Of a stretch of 64,000 nt of DNA, positions 27,128-37,131 are shown one piece after another. Each line of letters starts with the position of its first letter. Positions within the stretch are counted from its first letter, which is position 1. Under the pieces are notes generated by a model. That model ran no database searches, was not told where the DNA came from, and was given only the letters and a program-made list of their open reading frames with translations. A program made the translations under genes and the position numbers. Source of the DNA: Humibacillus xanthopallidus (GTDB taxonomy: Bacteria > Actinomycetota > Actinomycetes > Actinomycetales > Dermatophilaceae); assembly GCF_006716675.1 (NCBI RefSeq), contig NZ_VFPM01000001.1, forward strand, positions 496,001 through 560,000, read 5' to 3'.

Positions 27128-27877
27128 GTGCCAGACTTCAGCGCCATGCTGGAGGTCACCCGTCCGAGCCTCGCCGGTGAGCCGACTCGACCCGGCGAGG
27201 GGCTGCGTGCCCGGCGCGGCCGGACCACACGTCGCGCTCTCGGGGCCGTATGCGTCGGGTCAGCAGTCGTGCTCGCCCTGGCGGCGTGCGGGATGACCGA
27301 CATGCCGACGCCGCGGCGCACCGTGACGGTGACCGTCGACGCGCCGGTCGCCACGGCGGGTACCTCACCCACGTCGGTGCCGACGGTGTCGGCGACCCCC
27401 ACGACGCCCGCCACGACCACCGCCGTGCCCACCTCGCTCGCCGTGGGCAAGCAGCGAGGCGCCCCGCACTCCTACGACGAGGCGAAGCAGCGCATCGACC
27501 GCGCCACGTCGGCCGACGTCGGCTCCGTCTTCCAGAGCCCCTCCGGCAACATCACCTGCAGCACCGCCGGCGGCCAGGGTGTGGTCGTGACCTGCGACGT
27601 CTCGAAGGGCCGCAGCGACGCCCCGGCATCCGCCCCCTGCCCGCCGGGAGGGCCCTCAGACATCGGCCGGATCGAGCTGACTGCGGCTGGCGCACGACCG
27701 GTCTGCAACTCCGACACGATCCGCCAGGGCGCCGCGGCCACCCTCGCCTACGGCGTGCGGACCGGCCCGTCGCTCGGGTCGGTGGCCTGCCTCAGCGAGG
27801 AGTTCGGCATGACCTGCGTCGACGACGCGAGCCGACACGGGTTCTTCCTCGCGCGCGACACCTTCGTCACCTTCTGA
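27128..27877 (+). CDS. Lipoprotein with DUF6636-like domain
   Basis: 249 aa from GTG; ATG at 27146 is possible. A basic stretch (RARRGRTTRR) precedes a hydrophobic helix ending in a lipobox LAAC near residue 54, so the protein should be lipid-anchored outside the membrane. A Thr/Pro/Val-rich linker of about 55 residues follows. The C-terminal 130 residues contain VFQSPSGNITCS and VTCDVSKG with paired cysteines, the pattern of the actinobacterial DUF6636 domain. Function is unknown. It is divergent from the SURF1 gene. Confidence 0.78.
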   Translation: MPDFSAMLEVTRPSLAGEPTRPGEGLRARRGRTTRRALGAVCVGSAVVLALAACGMTDMPTPRRTVTVTVDAPVATAGTSPTSVPTVSATPTTPATTTAVPTSLAVGKQRGAPHSYDEAKQRIDRATSADVGSVFQSPSGNITCSTAGGQGVVVTCDVSKGRSDAPASAPCPPGGPSDIGRIELTAAGARPVCNSDTIRQGAAATLAYGVRTGPSLGSVACLSEEFGMTCVDDASRHGFFLARDTFVTF

Positions 27878-28065
27878 CGGCGCTCCGCCGCACGCACGGG
27901 GGCCTGTGGCGGCCCTGAACCCAAGATCTCGATTCCATAACAGTTGCATGACAGATCGTGTCTTTCGAGCGGTATGCCCTTGAGTGGCCGAGTCGCCTCG
28001 GGGAGGACGGGCAACCGACTTCGTCGTGCGACCCCATCACAACTCACACAACAGGGATGGAACTC

Positions 28066-30504
28066 GTGAGGCAATCACTGCACTCCCGGCGACGTGGGCT
28101 CATCGGCCTGCTCGCCACGGGGGCCCTGCTGGCCGGCGCCGTCGCAGCGTCGCCCGCCCAGGCTGCCCCGGCCGCGCCCGCCGCTCCCGTCGCCAAGAAC
28201 GACACGGGCCAGGCCGGGGGCCGTACCCACAACGACAACCTGCGATCGCCGCTCGCCGTCAAGCAGGACGCCAAGCGCGCGAAGGCGCTCGAGAAGCGGC
28301 TCAAGGGCGACCAGAGCGCCCAGGGCAAGGTCGCCAAGCTCGGCAAGGGACAGTACGTCGAGCTCGAACGCGAGGGCACCGACCGCATCTTCGCCGTCAT
28401 CGTCGAGTTCGGCGACAAGCAGTACACCGGTGGCGCAGGCGCCACCGCCCCTCCCGGCACCTTCACGGGTCCGCCGAAGGACAACAGCACGACCGACGTC
28501 ACCGGTCCGCTCCACAACCAGATCCCGGCCCCCGACCGCTCGGTCGACAACTCGACCCTGTGGCAGGCGGACTACAACCGCGAGCACTACGAGGACATGT
28601 ACTTCAACCGCATGGCGAAGTACTACGAGGCCCAGTCCTCGGGGCGCTACTCCGTCGACGGCGACGTCACCGAGTGGGTCAAGGTGCCCTTCAACGAGGC
28701 GCTCTACGGTCGCAACTACTGCGGCGGCATCGTGTGCGCGACGAGCAAGGCGCTCGTGCGCGACGCGCTCGCCGTCTGGGTGGACGCCCAGCTCAAGTCG
28801 GGCAAGACGATGGCCGAGGTGACGGCATACCTCAAGACGTTCGACATCCAGGACCGCTACGACATCGACGGCGACGGCAACTTCAACGAGCCCGACGGCG
28901 TCATCGACCACTTCCAGATCGTGCACGCCGGCGGCGACGAGGCCGCGGGCGACCCGAACCAGGGCACGGATGCCATCTGGAGCCACCGCTGGTCGGCCAA
29001 CCTCCAGCCCAACAGCCCCTACGGCGCCAACGTGGGCGCCGTCAACATCGGCAGCAACGCCGGCCTCGTGTCGAGCCCCGACGTTCCCAACAACCCGACG
29101 GGCGTGTGGGTCTACGACTACACCGTCCAGCCGGAGAACGGCGGACTCGGGGTCTTCGCCCACGAGTTCGGCCACGACCTCGGCCTGCCCGACCTCTACG
29201 ACACCTCCGGCAACACCGGCGGCGCGGAGAACAACACGGCCTTCTGGACGCTCATGTCCTCGGGCGCCAACATCGGTGACGGCGGTCCCGACGGCATCGG
29301 CGACTCGCCCACCGACCTCGGCGCCTACGAGCTCTTCCAGCTCGGCTGGCTGCAGCCGCAGGGCAAGCAGGGCCCGTTCTACGACGTCGCGTATGCCGGC
29401 AAGCGCTCGTCCCACACGATCGGCTCCAACGTGCCGGCGACGAAGAAGGCCCAGGCGCTCTTCACCGTCCTGCCGGACAAGCAGGTGCCGCTCGACCTCG
29501 GCGCGCCGTTCGCCGGTTCGAAGATGTACTGGAGCACGCAGGGCGATGAGATCAACACGACGATGACCCACGCAGCGGCGCCGGGGGCGCTGACGGCCAA
29601 GGTCAACTACCAGATCGAGACCGGCTGGGACTACGCCTACCTCGAGGCCAACGTCGGTGGCACGTGGACGCCCGTCGCGACCAACCGGTCGACGACGAGC
29701 AACCCCAACGGCCAGAACGAGGGCCAGGGCATCACCGGCTCTACGGCTGGCCAGTGGGTCGACCTCACCGCCACGCTGCCCGCCGGCACGACGCAGGTCC
29801 GCTTCCGCTACTGGACCGACGTCGCCGAGACGCAGCCCGGCATCCGGATCGACAACATCGCCCTGAACGGCACGCTCATCGGAACGGCCGAGTCCGACGA
29901 GGGCTGGACCTTCAACGGCTTCGTCACGACCACGGGCCAGGAGGTGCAGGAGTTCTTCAACGCCTACATCGCCGAGAACCGCCAGTACGACGGCTACGAC
30001 GCGTCGCTCAAGACGGCCTACAACTTCGGGTTCCCGACGAAGCCGGACTGGGTCGAGAGCTACCCGTACCAGAACGGCCTGCTCATCAGCTACTGGGACG
30101 GCTCGCAGACCGACAACAACGTCGGCGACCACCCGGGCAAGGGCCTCGTCCTTCCCGTCGACGCCCACCCGGAGTTCACCCACTGGTCCGACGGCACGCT
30201 GATGCGCAACCGGATCCTGTCCTACGACTCGACCTTCGGGCTCGAGCGCACCGACGCGATCACGCTGCACAACCCGGCCGACGGCACCACGGGCACCGTG
30301 GCCTCGAAGCCGGCGCAGCCGGTCTTCGACGACACGAAGACGTGGTGGTTCGGCTCCGACCAGCACGGCGCGACCGGCTCGCACAAGGGCCGCTACCAGC
30401 CGGGCTGGTACAGCGTCGACGTGCCCAAGACGGGCACGACGATCCGCGTCGTCAGCAGCTCCATGCAGGGCAACTCGCTGAACGTGCTCGTCGCTCCGAA
30501 GTGA
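28066..30504 (+). CDS. Secreted M6 family metalloprotease (immune inhibitor A-like)
   Basis: 812 aa from GTG at 28066, preceded by GGAA; ATG at 28057 is nine bases upstream in frame. Signal peptide: RRRGLIGLLATGALLAGAV ending ASPAQAA. A pro-region of about 80 residues follows. The zinc motif HEFGHDLGLPD lies near 365-375 and is the HExxHxxGxxD signature of M6 peptidases. The next region has EINTTMTHA and an MAM/laminin-G-like beta domain (YAYLEANVGGTWTPVAT, VDLTATLPAGTTQVRFRYW). This family includes InhA and PrtV, secreted proteases that degrade host or environmental proteins. GC-poorer promoter DNA lies at 27919-27965. Confidence 0.93.
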   Translation: MRQSLHSRRRGLIGLLATGALLAGAVAASPAQAAPAAPAAPVAKNDTGQAGGRTHNDNLRSPLAVKQDAKRAKALEKRLKGDQSAQGKVAKLGKGQYVELEREGTDRIFAVIVEFGDKQYTGGAGATAPPGTFTGPPKDNSTTDVTGPLHNQIPAPDRSVDNSTLWQADYNREHYEDMYFNRMAKYYEAQSSGRYSVDGDVTEWVKVPFNEALYGRNYCGGIVCATSKALVRDALAVWVDAQLKSGKTMAEVTAYLKTFDIQDRYDIDGDGNFNEPDGVIDHFQIVHAGGDEAAGDPNQGTDAIWSHRWSANLQPNSPYGANVGAVNIGSNAGLVSSPDVPNNPTGVWVYDYTVQPENGGLGVFAHEFGHDLGLPDLYDTSGNTGGAENNTAFWTLMSSGANIGDGGPDGIGDSPTDLGAYELFQLGWLQPQGKQGPFYDVAYAGKRSSHTIGSNVPATKKAQALFTVLPDKQVPLDLGAPFAGSKMYWSTQGDEINTTMTHAAAPGALTAKVNYQIETGWDYAYLEANVGGTWTPVATNRSTTSNPNGQNEGQGITGSTAGQWVDLTATLPAGTTQVRFRYWTDVAETQPGIRIDNIALNGTLIGTAESDEGWTFNGFVTTTGQEVQEFFNAYIAENRQYDGYDASLKTAYNFGFPTKPDWVESYPYQNGLLISYWDGSQTDNNVGDHPGKGLVLPVDAHPEFTHWSDGTLMRNRILSYDSTFGLERTDAITLHNPADGTTGTVASKPAQPVFDDTKTWWFGSDQHGATGSHKGRYQPGWYSVDVPKTGTTIRVVSSSMQGNSLNVLVAPK

Positions 30505-30585
30505 CCCCCAGGGTGACTCAGGAGTGATGCAGGACCGCACACCGCAGGGCACGGCCGGCTGACCCCCGACCGCCCCGCTGGGAGG

Positions 30586-30618
30586 AGGGCCCCGTCGACC
30601 AGTGGTCGGCGGGGCCCT
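30586..30618 (+). terminator. Terminator after the M6 protease gene
   Basis: AGGGCCCCGTCGACC pairs with GGTCGGCGGGGCCCT over 15 positions with one mismatch and a 3-base loop. It lies 81 bases after the stop codon, and a possible -10 element (TAGGAT, 30628-30633) for the Mrp operon follows directly. Confidence 0.75.
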
Positions 30619-30702
30619 TCGCAGCACATAGGATCGGGCACACGACCTGACGGGTCCCGCGCCGGTGGGGCCAGACCATCACCCGACGACCGAGGGGCCG
30701 CC

Positions 30703-33597
30703 GTGGCGCAACTGTTGCTTCTGCACCTGCTTGCCGCCGCCCTTGCGCCGTGGTTGGCAAAGTCGTTGCGCACCAAGGCTTTTCCTCTACTCGCACTCGT
30801 ACCCGCCACGGCCTTCGTCTGGCTCCTCGTCGTTGCGACCGAGGTGCGCGACGGCAACCTCCCGACCCAGCAGATCCCGTGGGTGCCCGGCCTCGAGCTC
30901 GACCTCGACTTCCGCCTCACGACCCTCTCGTGGGTGGTCGCGCTGCTCGTCACGGGCGTCGGGGCACTCGTCCTGCTCTACTGCACGTGGTACTTCCACG
31001 ACGACGACCCGACGCTGTGGCGCTTCACGAGCGTCTTCACGGCCTTCGCCGGAGCGATGCTCGGCCTCGTCCTCACCGACAACTTCCTCATGCTCTACGT
31101 CTTCTGGGAGCTGACGACGGTCCTGTCCTACCTGCTCATCGGGCACAACCCGGGCAGCTCGACGAACCGACGTGCCGCGATGCAGGCGCTGCTCGTCACG
31201 ACCTTCGGCGGTCTCGCGATGCTCGTCGGCATCATCGCGATCGGCGTCCACCACACGTACTCCATCAGCGGCCTGCTCGCCGATCCCCCGCCGCTCGACG
31301 CCGTCACCGTGGCCGCCGTCGTGCTGCTGCTCGTCGGTGCGCTGTCGAAGTCGGCGCTCGTCCCGTTCCACTTCTGGCTGCCGGGCGCGATGGCCGCGCC
31401 GACCCCGGTCAGCGCCTACCTGCACGCCGCAGCCATGGTCAAGGCGGGCATCTACCTCGTCGCCCTCCTCGCGCCGATCTTCTCCGGCGCTCCTGCCTGG
31501 CACGCGCTCACCCTCGGCCTCGGCCTGCTGACGATGGTCGTCGGCGGCTGGCGGGCGCTGCGGCAGCACGACATCAAGCTGCTCCTCGCCTACGGCACCG
31601 TGAGCCAGCTCGGCTTCATCGTCGCCATCGCCGGCCTCGGCACGAAGACCGCCGCCCTCGCTGCGCTCGCCCTCGTGCTCGCCCACGGCCTCTTCAAGTC
31701 GACGCTCTTCCTCGTCGTCGGCGTCGTCGACCACGCGACGGGCACGCGCGACCTGCGCCGCCTCTCCGGCCTCGGGCGCCGGATGCTCCCGGTGAGCGTG
31801 CCGGCCGCCTTCGCCGGCCTCTCCATGGCGGGCGTCATCCCCATGGCGGGCTTCGTGTCGAAGGAGAGCGCCCTCGAGTCGCTCTGGGAGGAAGCCCAGG
31901 AGGCGGCCCCCTTCCCGTCCGTCTACGGCTATGTGGCCCTCGCGGCCGTCGTCGTCGGCTCGGCCCTGACGGTCGCGTACACGTGCCGCTTCCTCTGGGG
32001 TGCGTTCGCGACGAAGCCGGGCGTGCCGCCGACCCCGATCACCGTGCCGCACCCCGGCTTCGTCCTCTCGTCCCTGCTGCTCGGGGTCGGCTGCCTCGCG
32101 CTCGGGCTGCTCGCGCCGCTCGAGTCGCCGTGGCTCATGCCGTATGCCGTCACCCTCCCCACCGGGTCCACCCCCGAGCCGCTCGCGCTGTGGCACGGGG
32201 TGACCGTGCCGCTGCTGCTCTCCGTCGTCTCGCTCGGCGTCGGCGTCGCCCTCTTCGTGCAGCGGGAGGCCTTCGCGCGCGCCCAGTCCCGGGTGCCCGC
32301 GCTCGTCGACGGCGAGCGCGGCTTCGCCCGCACCCTGCGAGCGGTCGACCGCGGCGCGGTGGAGACGACGGCAGTCACGCAGCGGGGCTCGCTGCCGATC
32401 TACCTCGCCTCCATCCTGCTCGTCTTCGTCGCGCTGCCGGGCATGGCGGCGGTGACCCAGGGCCGACTGCCCGAGGTGCGGCTCTGGGACAACCCGGCAC
32501 AGGCGGTCGTCGGCGCCCTGATGATCGCCGCCGCGGTGCTCGTCCTCGTCACCCGCCGGCGGCTCACCGCGGTCATGCTCGTCGGGGCCACGGGGTACGG
32601 CGTGGCGATGCTCTTCGTCCTGCACGGAGCTCCCGACCTCGCCATCACCCAGATGCTCGTCGAGACGGTCTCGCTCGTCGTCTTCGTCCTCGCCCTGCGC
32701 CGGATGCCGACGAAGTTCACCCGACACCCCCACTCCCCCTCGCGCACCTGGCGCCTCGGTCTCGGTGCGGCGGTCGGCGCAGCCGTCGGCGTCATCGCCC
32801 TCGTGGCCTCCGGAGGGCGCACGACGACGCCGGTCTCGGTCGACTTCCCGACCGAGGCCTACACCTTCGGGCACGGCAAGAACATCGTCAACGTGACCCT
32901 CGTCGACATCCGCGCCTGGGACACCCTCGGCGAGGTGTCGGTGCTCGTCGCGGCCGCGACCGGCATCGCCAGCCTCATCTTCGTGCGCACCCGCAACACA
33001 CGGCTCTCGCGCGCGACGGCCAAGGCCCTGCCCTCGAGCAACGCCGCTCGAGGCACCTGGCTCCTCGGGGGCCGCACGATGCGCAAGGAGAAGCGCTCGG
33101 TCATCTTCGAGGTGGTGACCCGGCTCGTCTTCCACATCATGCTCGCGACCTCGCTCTACCTGCTCTTCGCAGGCCACAACCAGCCGGGCGGCGGCTTCGC
33201 CGGCGGCCTCGTGGCCGGCCTCGCCCTCGTCGTGCGGTACCTCGCCGGCGGTCGCTACGAGCTCGACGAGGCGGCGCCCTTCGATGCCGGCCTGCTCGTC
33301 GGGCTCGGCCTGCTCGTCGCCGTCGGCTCCGCCCTCGCGCCGCTCGCCTTCGGCGGGACGATCCTCGAGACGACCGCCGTCGACGTCACCCTGTGGCCGT
33401 GGGGCGAGGTGCACCTCGTGACGTCGATCTTCTTCGACATCGGGGTCTACCTCATCGTCGTCGGCATGATGCTCGACATCGTGCGCAGCCTCGGCACCGG
33501 CATCGACCGCCAGATCGCGGAGGAGCAGCAGAGCGAGCAGGAGAGCGAGCGCGAGGACGAGCCCGACGAGCTGCAGCGAGAGGTGGCCCGCCCGTGA
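30703..33597 (+). CDS. mrpA: Na+/H+ antiporter subunit A with fused subunit B domain
   Basis: 964 aa from GTG. First gene of a complete Mrp operon, which exchanges cytoplasmic Na+ for protons. Residues 1-500 form the NADH-dehydrogenase-like proton channel domain: WELTTVLSYLLIG, KSALVPFHFWLPGAMAAPTP with the conserved Lys, HAAAMVKAGIYL and GFVSKES. Residues of about 560-760 carry the MrpA C-terminal helices (GAPDLAITQMLVETVSLVVF). From about 800 the MrpB module follows (VTRLVFHIMLATSLYLLFAG, NQPGGGFAGGL), so no separate mrpB exists. A highly acidic tail (EEQQSEQESEREDEPDELQ) ends the protein. The stop overlaps the mrpC start (GTGA). Confidence 0.95.
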   Translation: MAQLLLLHLLAAALAPWLAKSLRTKAFPLLALVPATAFVWLLVVATEVRDGNLPTQQIPWVPGLELDLDFRLTTLSWVVALLVTGVGALVLLYCTWYFHDDDPTLWRFTSVFTAFAGAMLGLVLTDNFLMLYVFWELTTVLSYLLIGHNPGSSTNRRAAMQALLVTTFGGLAMLVGIIAIGVHHTYSISGLLADPPPLDAVTVAAVVLLLVGALSKSALVPFHFWLPGAMAAPTPVSAYLHAAAMVKAGIYLVALLAPIFSGAPAWHALTLGLGLLTMVVGGWRALRQHDIKLLLAYGTVSQLGFIVAIAGLGTKTAALAALALVLAHGLFKSTLFLVVGVVDHATGTRDLRRLSGLGRRMLPVSVPAAFAGLSMAGVIPMAGFVSKESALESLWEEAQEAAPFPSVYGYVALAAVVVGSALTVAYTCRFLWGAFATKPGVPPTPITVPHPGFVLSSLLLGVGCLALGLLAPLESPWLMPYAVTLPTGSTPEPLALWHGVTVPLLLSVVSLGVGVALFVQREAFARAQSRVPALVDGERGFARTLRAVDRGAVETTAVTQRGSLPIYLASILLVFVALPGMAAVTQGRLPEVRLWDNPAQAVVGALMIAAAVLVLVTRRRLTAVMLVGATGYGVAMLFVLHGAPDLAITQMLVETVSLVVFVLALRRMPTKFTRHPHSPSRTWRLGLGAAVGAAVGVIALVASGGRTTTPVSVDFPTEAYTFGHGKNIVNVTLVDIRAWDTLGEVSVLVAAATGIASLIFVRTRNTRLSRATAKALPSSNAARGTWLLGGRTMRKEKRSVIFEVVTRLVFHIMLATSLYLLFAGHNQPGGGFAGGLVAGLALVVRYLAGGRYELDEAAPFDAGLLVGLGLLVAVGSALAPLAFGGTILETTAVDVTLWPWGEVHLVTSIFFDIGVYLIVVGMMLDIVRSLGTGIDRQIAEEQQSEQESEREDEPDELQREVARP

Positions 33598-34073
33598 CCG
33601 CGCTCGCCCGCGCCGGCTTCGAGTCGACCCTGACCCCCAACCTCACGCTCGTGCTCGTCGTCGTCGGCCTCGTCGCCGTCGGCACGGCCCTGGCCCTCGA
33701 CCGCAGCCTCGTGCGCGTCCTGCTCGGCATGGTGCTCATCGGCAACGGCGTCGCCGTGCTCTACCTCGTCGTGTCGGGCCGGGCCGGCCGGGCCCCCTTC
33801 GTCGGCGAGGACCCTGCCACCATGAGCGACCCCCTGCCGCAGGCGATGGTGCTCACCGCCATCGTCATCTCCCTCGCGACGATCGGCTTCCTGCTCGCGC
33901 TGTCCTACCGGCTGTGGCAGATCTCGGGCACCGACGACGTGCCCGACGACGCCGAGGACGCCCGCATCCAGCGCCTCGCCCGCGACGACGAGACGTCCGA
34001 GACCTACGACCGCTCCGAGGAGTCGACGACGACCTCCGACGAGCGCGCCGAGGCGGGTGAGAGCCGTGGGTGA
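33594..34073 (+). CDS. mrpC: Na+/H+ antiporter subunit C
   Basis: 159 aa from GTG, overlapping mrpA by 4 bases. Homologous to NuoK, with three transmembrane helices (about 17-37, 42-60, 83-108). Family features are GMVLIGNGVAVLYLV, a gap loop with DPLPQAMVLTAIVI, and a glutamate-rich C-terminus. The tail after residue 115 is an acidic, Ser/Thr-rich extension longer than usual. Confidence 0.94.
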   Translation: MTALARAGFESTLTPNLTLVLVVVGLVAVGTALALDRSLVRVLLGMVLIGNGVAVLYLVVSGRAGRAPFVGEDPATMSDPLPQAMVLTAIVISLATIGFLLALSYRLWQISGTDDVPDDAEDARIQRLARDDETSETYDRSEESTTTSDERAEAGESRG

Positions 34074-35736
34074 CGTCCCGGTGCCCAACCTGCTGCCGCT
34101 GCCAGTGCTGCTCCCGCTCCTCGGCGCCGCGCTGGCCCTCGCCTTCCGCCGCTCCGACCGCCTCCAACGCATCGTCAGCATCGCCGCCCTCGCCGGGGTC
34201 GTCGTCGTCGCTGCCGTGCTCGTGTGGCAGACCGACGTGAGCGGACCCCAGGTGCTGTGGCTCGGAGCGTGGCAGGAGCCCCTCGGCATCTCGCTCGTCG
34301 CCGACCGCCTGAGCGCGCTCATGCTCCTCGTCTCGAGCGTCGTGACGTTGCTCGTGCTCCTCTTCGCCATCGGGCAGGGCCATGCCGACAGCGACGACGA
34401 GGTGGCCCGCGAGACGCCCCTGTCGATCTTCCACCCGACCTACCTCGTCCTCACGGCGGGCGTGGCCAACGCCTTCCTCGCCGGCGACCTCTTCAACCTC
34501 TTCGTCGGCTTCGAGATCCTGCTGTTCAGCTCCTACGTGCTCATCACCCTCGGCGGGTCGGCCTCTCGCATCCACGCGGGCACCACCTACGTCGTCGTCA
34601 GCCTGCTGAGCTCGGCGCTCTTCCTCATCGGCATCGCCGCGACGTATGCCGCCACGGGCACCGTCAACCTCGCGCAGCTCGCCATCCGCATCGGCGGGCT
34701 CGACCCCGGCGTCGCGCTCGTGCTCCAGCTCTGCCTGCTCACCGCCTTCGCCATCAAGGCGGCGGTCTTCCCGATGTCGGCCTGGCTGCCCGACAGCTAC
34801 CCGACCGCGCCGGCACCCGTCACCGCGGTCTTCGCCGGCCTGCTCACCAAGGTCGGCGTCTACGCGATCATCCGCACCCAGACGCTGCTCTTCCCCGCGT
34901 CACCGCTCACCGACCTGCTGCTCTGGGCCGCCCTGCTGACGATGGTCATCGGCATCCTCGGCGCCGTCTCGCAGTCGGGGCTGAAGAGGATCCTGTCCTT
35001 CACTCTCGTCAGCCACATCGGCTACATGATCTTCGGCATCGCCCTGTCCACCCAGGCCGGCACGGCCGGAGCGATCTTCTACGTCGTGCACCACATCATC
35101 ATCCAGACCTCGCTCTTCCTCATCACGGGCCTCGTCGAGCGCATCGGGGGCTCGACGTCGCTGCACCGTCTCGGTGGGCTGGCGCTCGCCTCGCCGCTGC
35201 TCGCCACCCTCTTCTTCGTCTCGGCGATGAACCTGTCCGGCGTGCCACCGCTCTCCGGCTTCCTCGCCAAGATCGGGCTCGTCGACGCCGGCATCGCCGT
35301 GGGCACCCCGCTCGCGTGGGTCGTCGTCGCCGGTGGCATCGTGACGAGCCTGCTCACGCTCTACGCGCTCTCGAAGGTGTGGAGCCAGGCGTTCTGGCGC
35401 CCGCTCTCGGAGGCGCGCGAGGTCGCCGAGCTGGCCGCGGAGGAGGCGGCCGACGAGGCCGAGCAGTTCGAGCAGGCTGAGCTCGACGCCGGCCGCCGTC
35501 CCGGCGGCGCGGCCACGATCACGGCCGCCCCGACCGGGGTCGCCCTCGCGGTCGACACGTCGCCGCGAGCGCTGCCCCGCATGATGCTGGGGGCGACCGC
35601 CGCGATGACCGCCGTCGGGCTGCTCATCACGCTCGTCGCCGGCCCGCTGCAGGCCTTCACCGAGCGCGCCGCGGCCGACCTCCGCCAGCGCGACCCCTAC
35701 ATCACCTCGGTGCTCCCCGAGGAGGTGCGGCGATGA
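34066..35736 (+). CDS. mrpD: Na+/H+ antiporter subunit D
   Basis: 556 aa from GTG at 34066, overlapping mrpC by 8 bases; a GTG/ATG nine bases earlier is in frame. Second proton-translocating subunit, homologous to NuoM/NuoN with about 14 helices. Conserved residues include the FNLFVGFEILLFSSYVLI segment with Glu, AIKAAVFPMSAWLPDSYPTA with Lys, and the LKRILSFTLVSHIGYM region. A hydrophilic insertion of about 60 residues (EEAADEAEQFEQAELDAGRR) lies before the last helix. Confidence 0.95.
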   Translation: MGDVPVPNLLPLPVLLPLLGAALALAFRRSDRLQRIVSIAALAGVVVVAAVLVWQTDVSGPQVLWLGAWQEPLGISLVADRLSALMLLVSSVVTLLVLLFAIGQGHADSDDEVARETPLSIFHPTYLVLTAGVANAFLAGDLFNLFVGFEILLFSSYVLITLGGSASRIHAGTTYVVVSLLSSALFLIGIAATYAATGTVNLAQLAIRIGGLDPGVALVLQLCLLTAFAIKAAVFPMSAWLPDSYPTAPAPVTAVFAGLLTKVGVYAIIRTQTLLFPASPLTDLLLWAALLTMVIGILGAVSQSGLKRILSFTLVSHIGYMIFGIALSTQAGTAGAIFYVVHHIIIQTSLFLITGLVERIGGSTSLHRLGGLALASPLLATLFFVSAMNLSGVPPLSGFLAKIGLVDAGIAVGTPLAWVVVAGGIVTSLLTLYALSKVWSQAFWRPLSEAREVAELAAEEAADEAEQFEQAELDAGRRPGGAATITAAPTGVALAVDTSPRALPRMMLGATAAMTAVGLLITLVAGPLQAFTERAAADLRQRDPYITSVLPEEVRR

Positions 35737-36374
35737 GCGCGGCCTCCCGCCGGAGCCGGGCCCGGCTCACTGCCACGGCAGACGAGACGACGACGACCGA
35801 CGAGTCACGGGCCTTTGCGGGCCCCGACGCTCCGAGGCGTCGCCGTCGCACGCTCCAGCCCCGTGCCATCGCGACGATCGCGCTGGCCTGGATGCTGCTC
35901 TGGGACCGCGTGAGCTGGGGCAACCTCGTCAACGGGGTGCTCGTCGGGCTCTTCGTGACGCTGGCCTTCCCGCTGCCCTCGATCGAGTTCCAGGGTCGGT
36001 TGCGGCCGCACCGCGTCGTCTGGCTCATCGTCCTCTTCCTCGCCGACCTCGTCGCTGCGTCCTGGCAGGTCCTGCGCCTGGCGCTCGGCCGGCGTCGCCC
36101 ACGCAACGCCGTCATCGAGGTGCAGCTGCGCTCGCGGTCCGACTTCTACCTCACCCTGACGGCCGAGCTCGTCGCCCTCGTGCCCGGCTCGGTGGTCGTC
36201 GACGCCCGACGCTCGACGTCGGTGCTCTACCTCCACCTGCTCGACATCGAGCGTCAAGGGGCCATCGAGCACCAGCGCCGACATGTCCTCGCCGTCGAGG
36301 AACGCGTCGTGCGCGCCTTCGGCTCGCGCGAGGAGATCGCCCACCTCGAGCAGGCCAAGGGGGCCACGCCATGA
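35733..36374 (+). CDS. mrpE: Na+/H+ antiporter subunit E
   Basis: 213 aa, ATGA overlap with mrpD. About 40 basic, Ser/Thr-rich residues precede two closely spaced transmembrane helices (about 44-85 and 94-114). The cytoplasmic domain contains the family sequences EVQLRSRSDFYLTLTAELVALVPGSVVVD and LYLHLLDI. The charged N-terminal extension is longer than in most MrpE proteins. Confidence 0.94.
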   Translation: MSAASRRSRARLTATADETTTTDESRAFAGPDAPRRRRRTLQPRAIATIALAWMLLWDRVSWGNLVNGVLVGLFVTLAFPLPSIEFQGRLRPHRVVWLIVLFLADLVAASWQVLRLALGRRRPRNAVIEVQLRSRSDFYLTLTAELVALVPGSVVVDARRSTSVLYLHLLDIERQGAIEHQRRHVLAVEERVVRAFGSREEIAHLEQAKGATP

Positions 36375-36769
36375 CCATCGTCGCCCTCATCGCACTGGCC
36401 CTGCTCGGAGCGGCCGCCCTGATCGTGCTCCTGCGACTCTTCCGCGGGCCGACCAACCTCGACCGGATCGTCGCCTCCGAGATCCTCATGGTCATCGTCA
36501 TCGCCGGCGTCGCGACCGAGTCGGCGTGGCAGCGCACCGCGACGAACCTGCCGCTGCTGCTCATCCTCGGGCTCGTCGGCTTCGTCGGCGGGGTGGCGGT
36601 CACCCGCTTCATGTCCCGCGACGCCGACGACCTCGACGTCGAGCAGACCCCGGCCCGACCGGTCCATCCGACGGCGCCGGTCGACGAGTCGACGGACCCG
36701 ACCCGGCAGTCCGACGACCCCACCGACGACCCCACCGACGAGCCGACCGAGCGGAAGTCCCACCGATGA
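36371..36769 (+). CDS. mrpF: Na+/H+ antiporter subunit F
   Basis: 132 aa, ATGA overlap with mrpE. Three transmembrane helices (about 2-21, 34-52, 59-78). The conserved FRGPTNLDRIVASEI loop follows helix 1. The C-terminal 45 residues are an Asp/Thr/Pro repeat tail (DDPTDDPTDEPTE) not needed for the fold. Confidence 0.94.
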   Translation: MTIVALIALALLGAAALIVLLRLFRGPTNLDRIVASEILMVIVIAGVATESAWQRTATNLPLLLILGLVGFVGGVAVTRFMSRDADDLDVEQTPARPVHPTAPVDESTDPTRQSDDPTDDPTDEPTERKSHR

Positions 36770-37131
36770 GCTGGACGACCGTGCTCGACGTCATCGGCGG
36801 CATCTGCCTGCTCCTCGGCGCGTTCCTCTGCCTCGCCGGGGCGATCGGTCTCGTGCGCTTCCCCGACACCCTCTCGCGCCTGCACGCTGCGACGAAGCCG
36901 CAGACCCTCGGCCTCATCCTCATCCTCTCCGGCCTCGCCGCGACCCTGCGCACGTGGTCGGCCGTCACGACGCTCGTCCTGCTCGCCGCGACGCAGTTCT
37001 TCACCTCTCCGGTCACGGCCCACCTCGTCGGGCGCGCGGCCTACCGCAACGGCAACGTCGACGAGAGCACGCTCGAGGTCGACGAGCTCTCCGACGCACT
37101 CGAGCGCTCCGGGTGGGACCCGACGAAATGA
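36766..37131 (+). CDS. mrpG: Na+/H+ antiporter subunit G
   Basis: 121 aa, ATGA overlap with mrpF, last antiporter gene of the operon. Three hydrophobic helices (about 5-27, 42-60, 64-83). The family signature GLVRFPDTLSRLHAATKPQTLG lies between helices 1 and 2, and the C-terminus is acidic. With A/B, C, D, E and F present, the complex is complete. Confidence 0.95.
   Translation: MSWTTVLDVIGGICLLLGAFLCLAGAIGLVRFPDTLSRLHAATKPQTLGLILILSGLAATLRTWSAVTTLVLLAATQFFTSPVTAHLVGRAAYRNGNVDESTLEVDELSDALERSGWDPTK

Noticed and set aside
30787..33414. 875-codon minus-strand open frame opposite mrpA
   Set aside because: Composition is dominated by Arg, Gly, Asp and Glu from the reverse of membrane-protein codons. 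mrpA is clearly the real gene.
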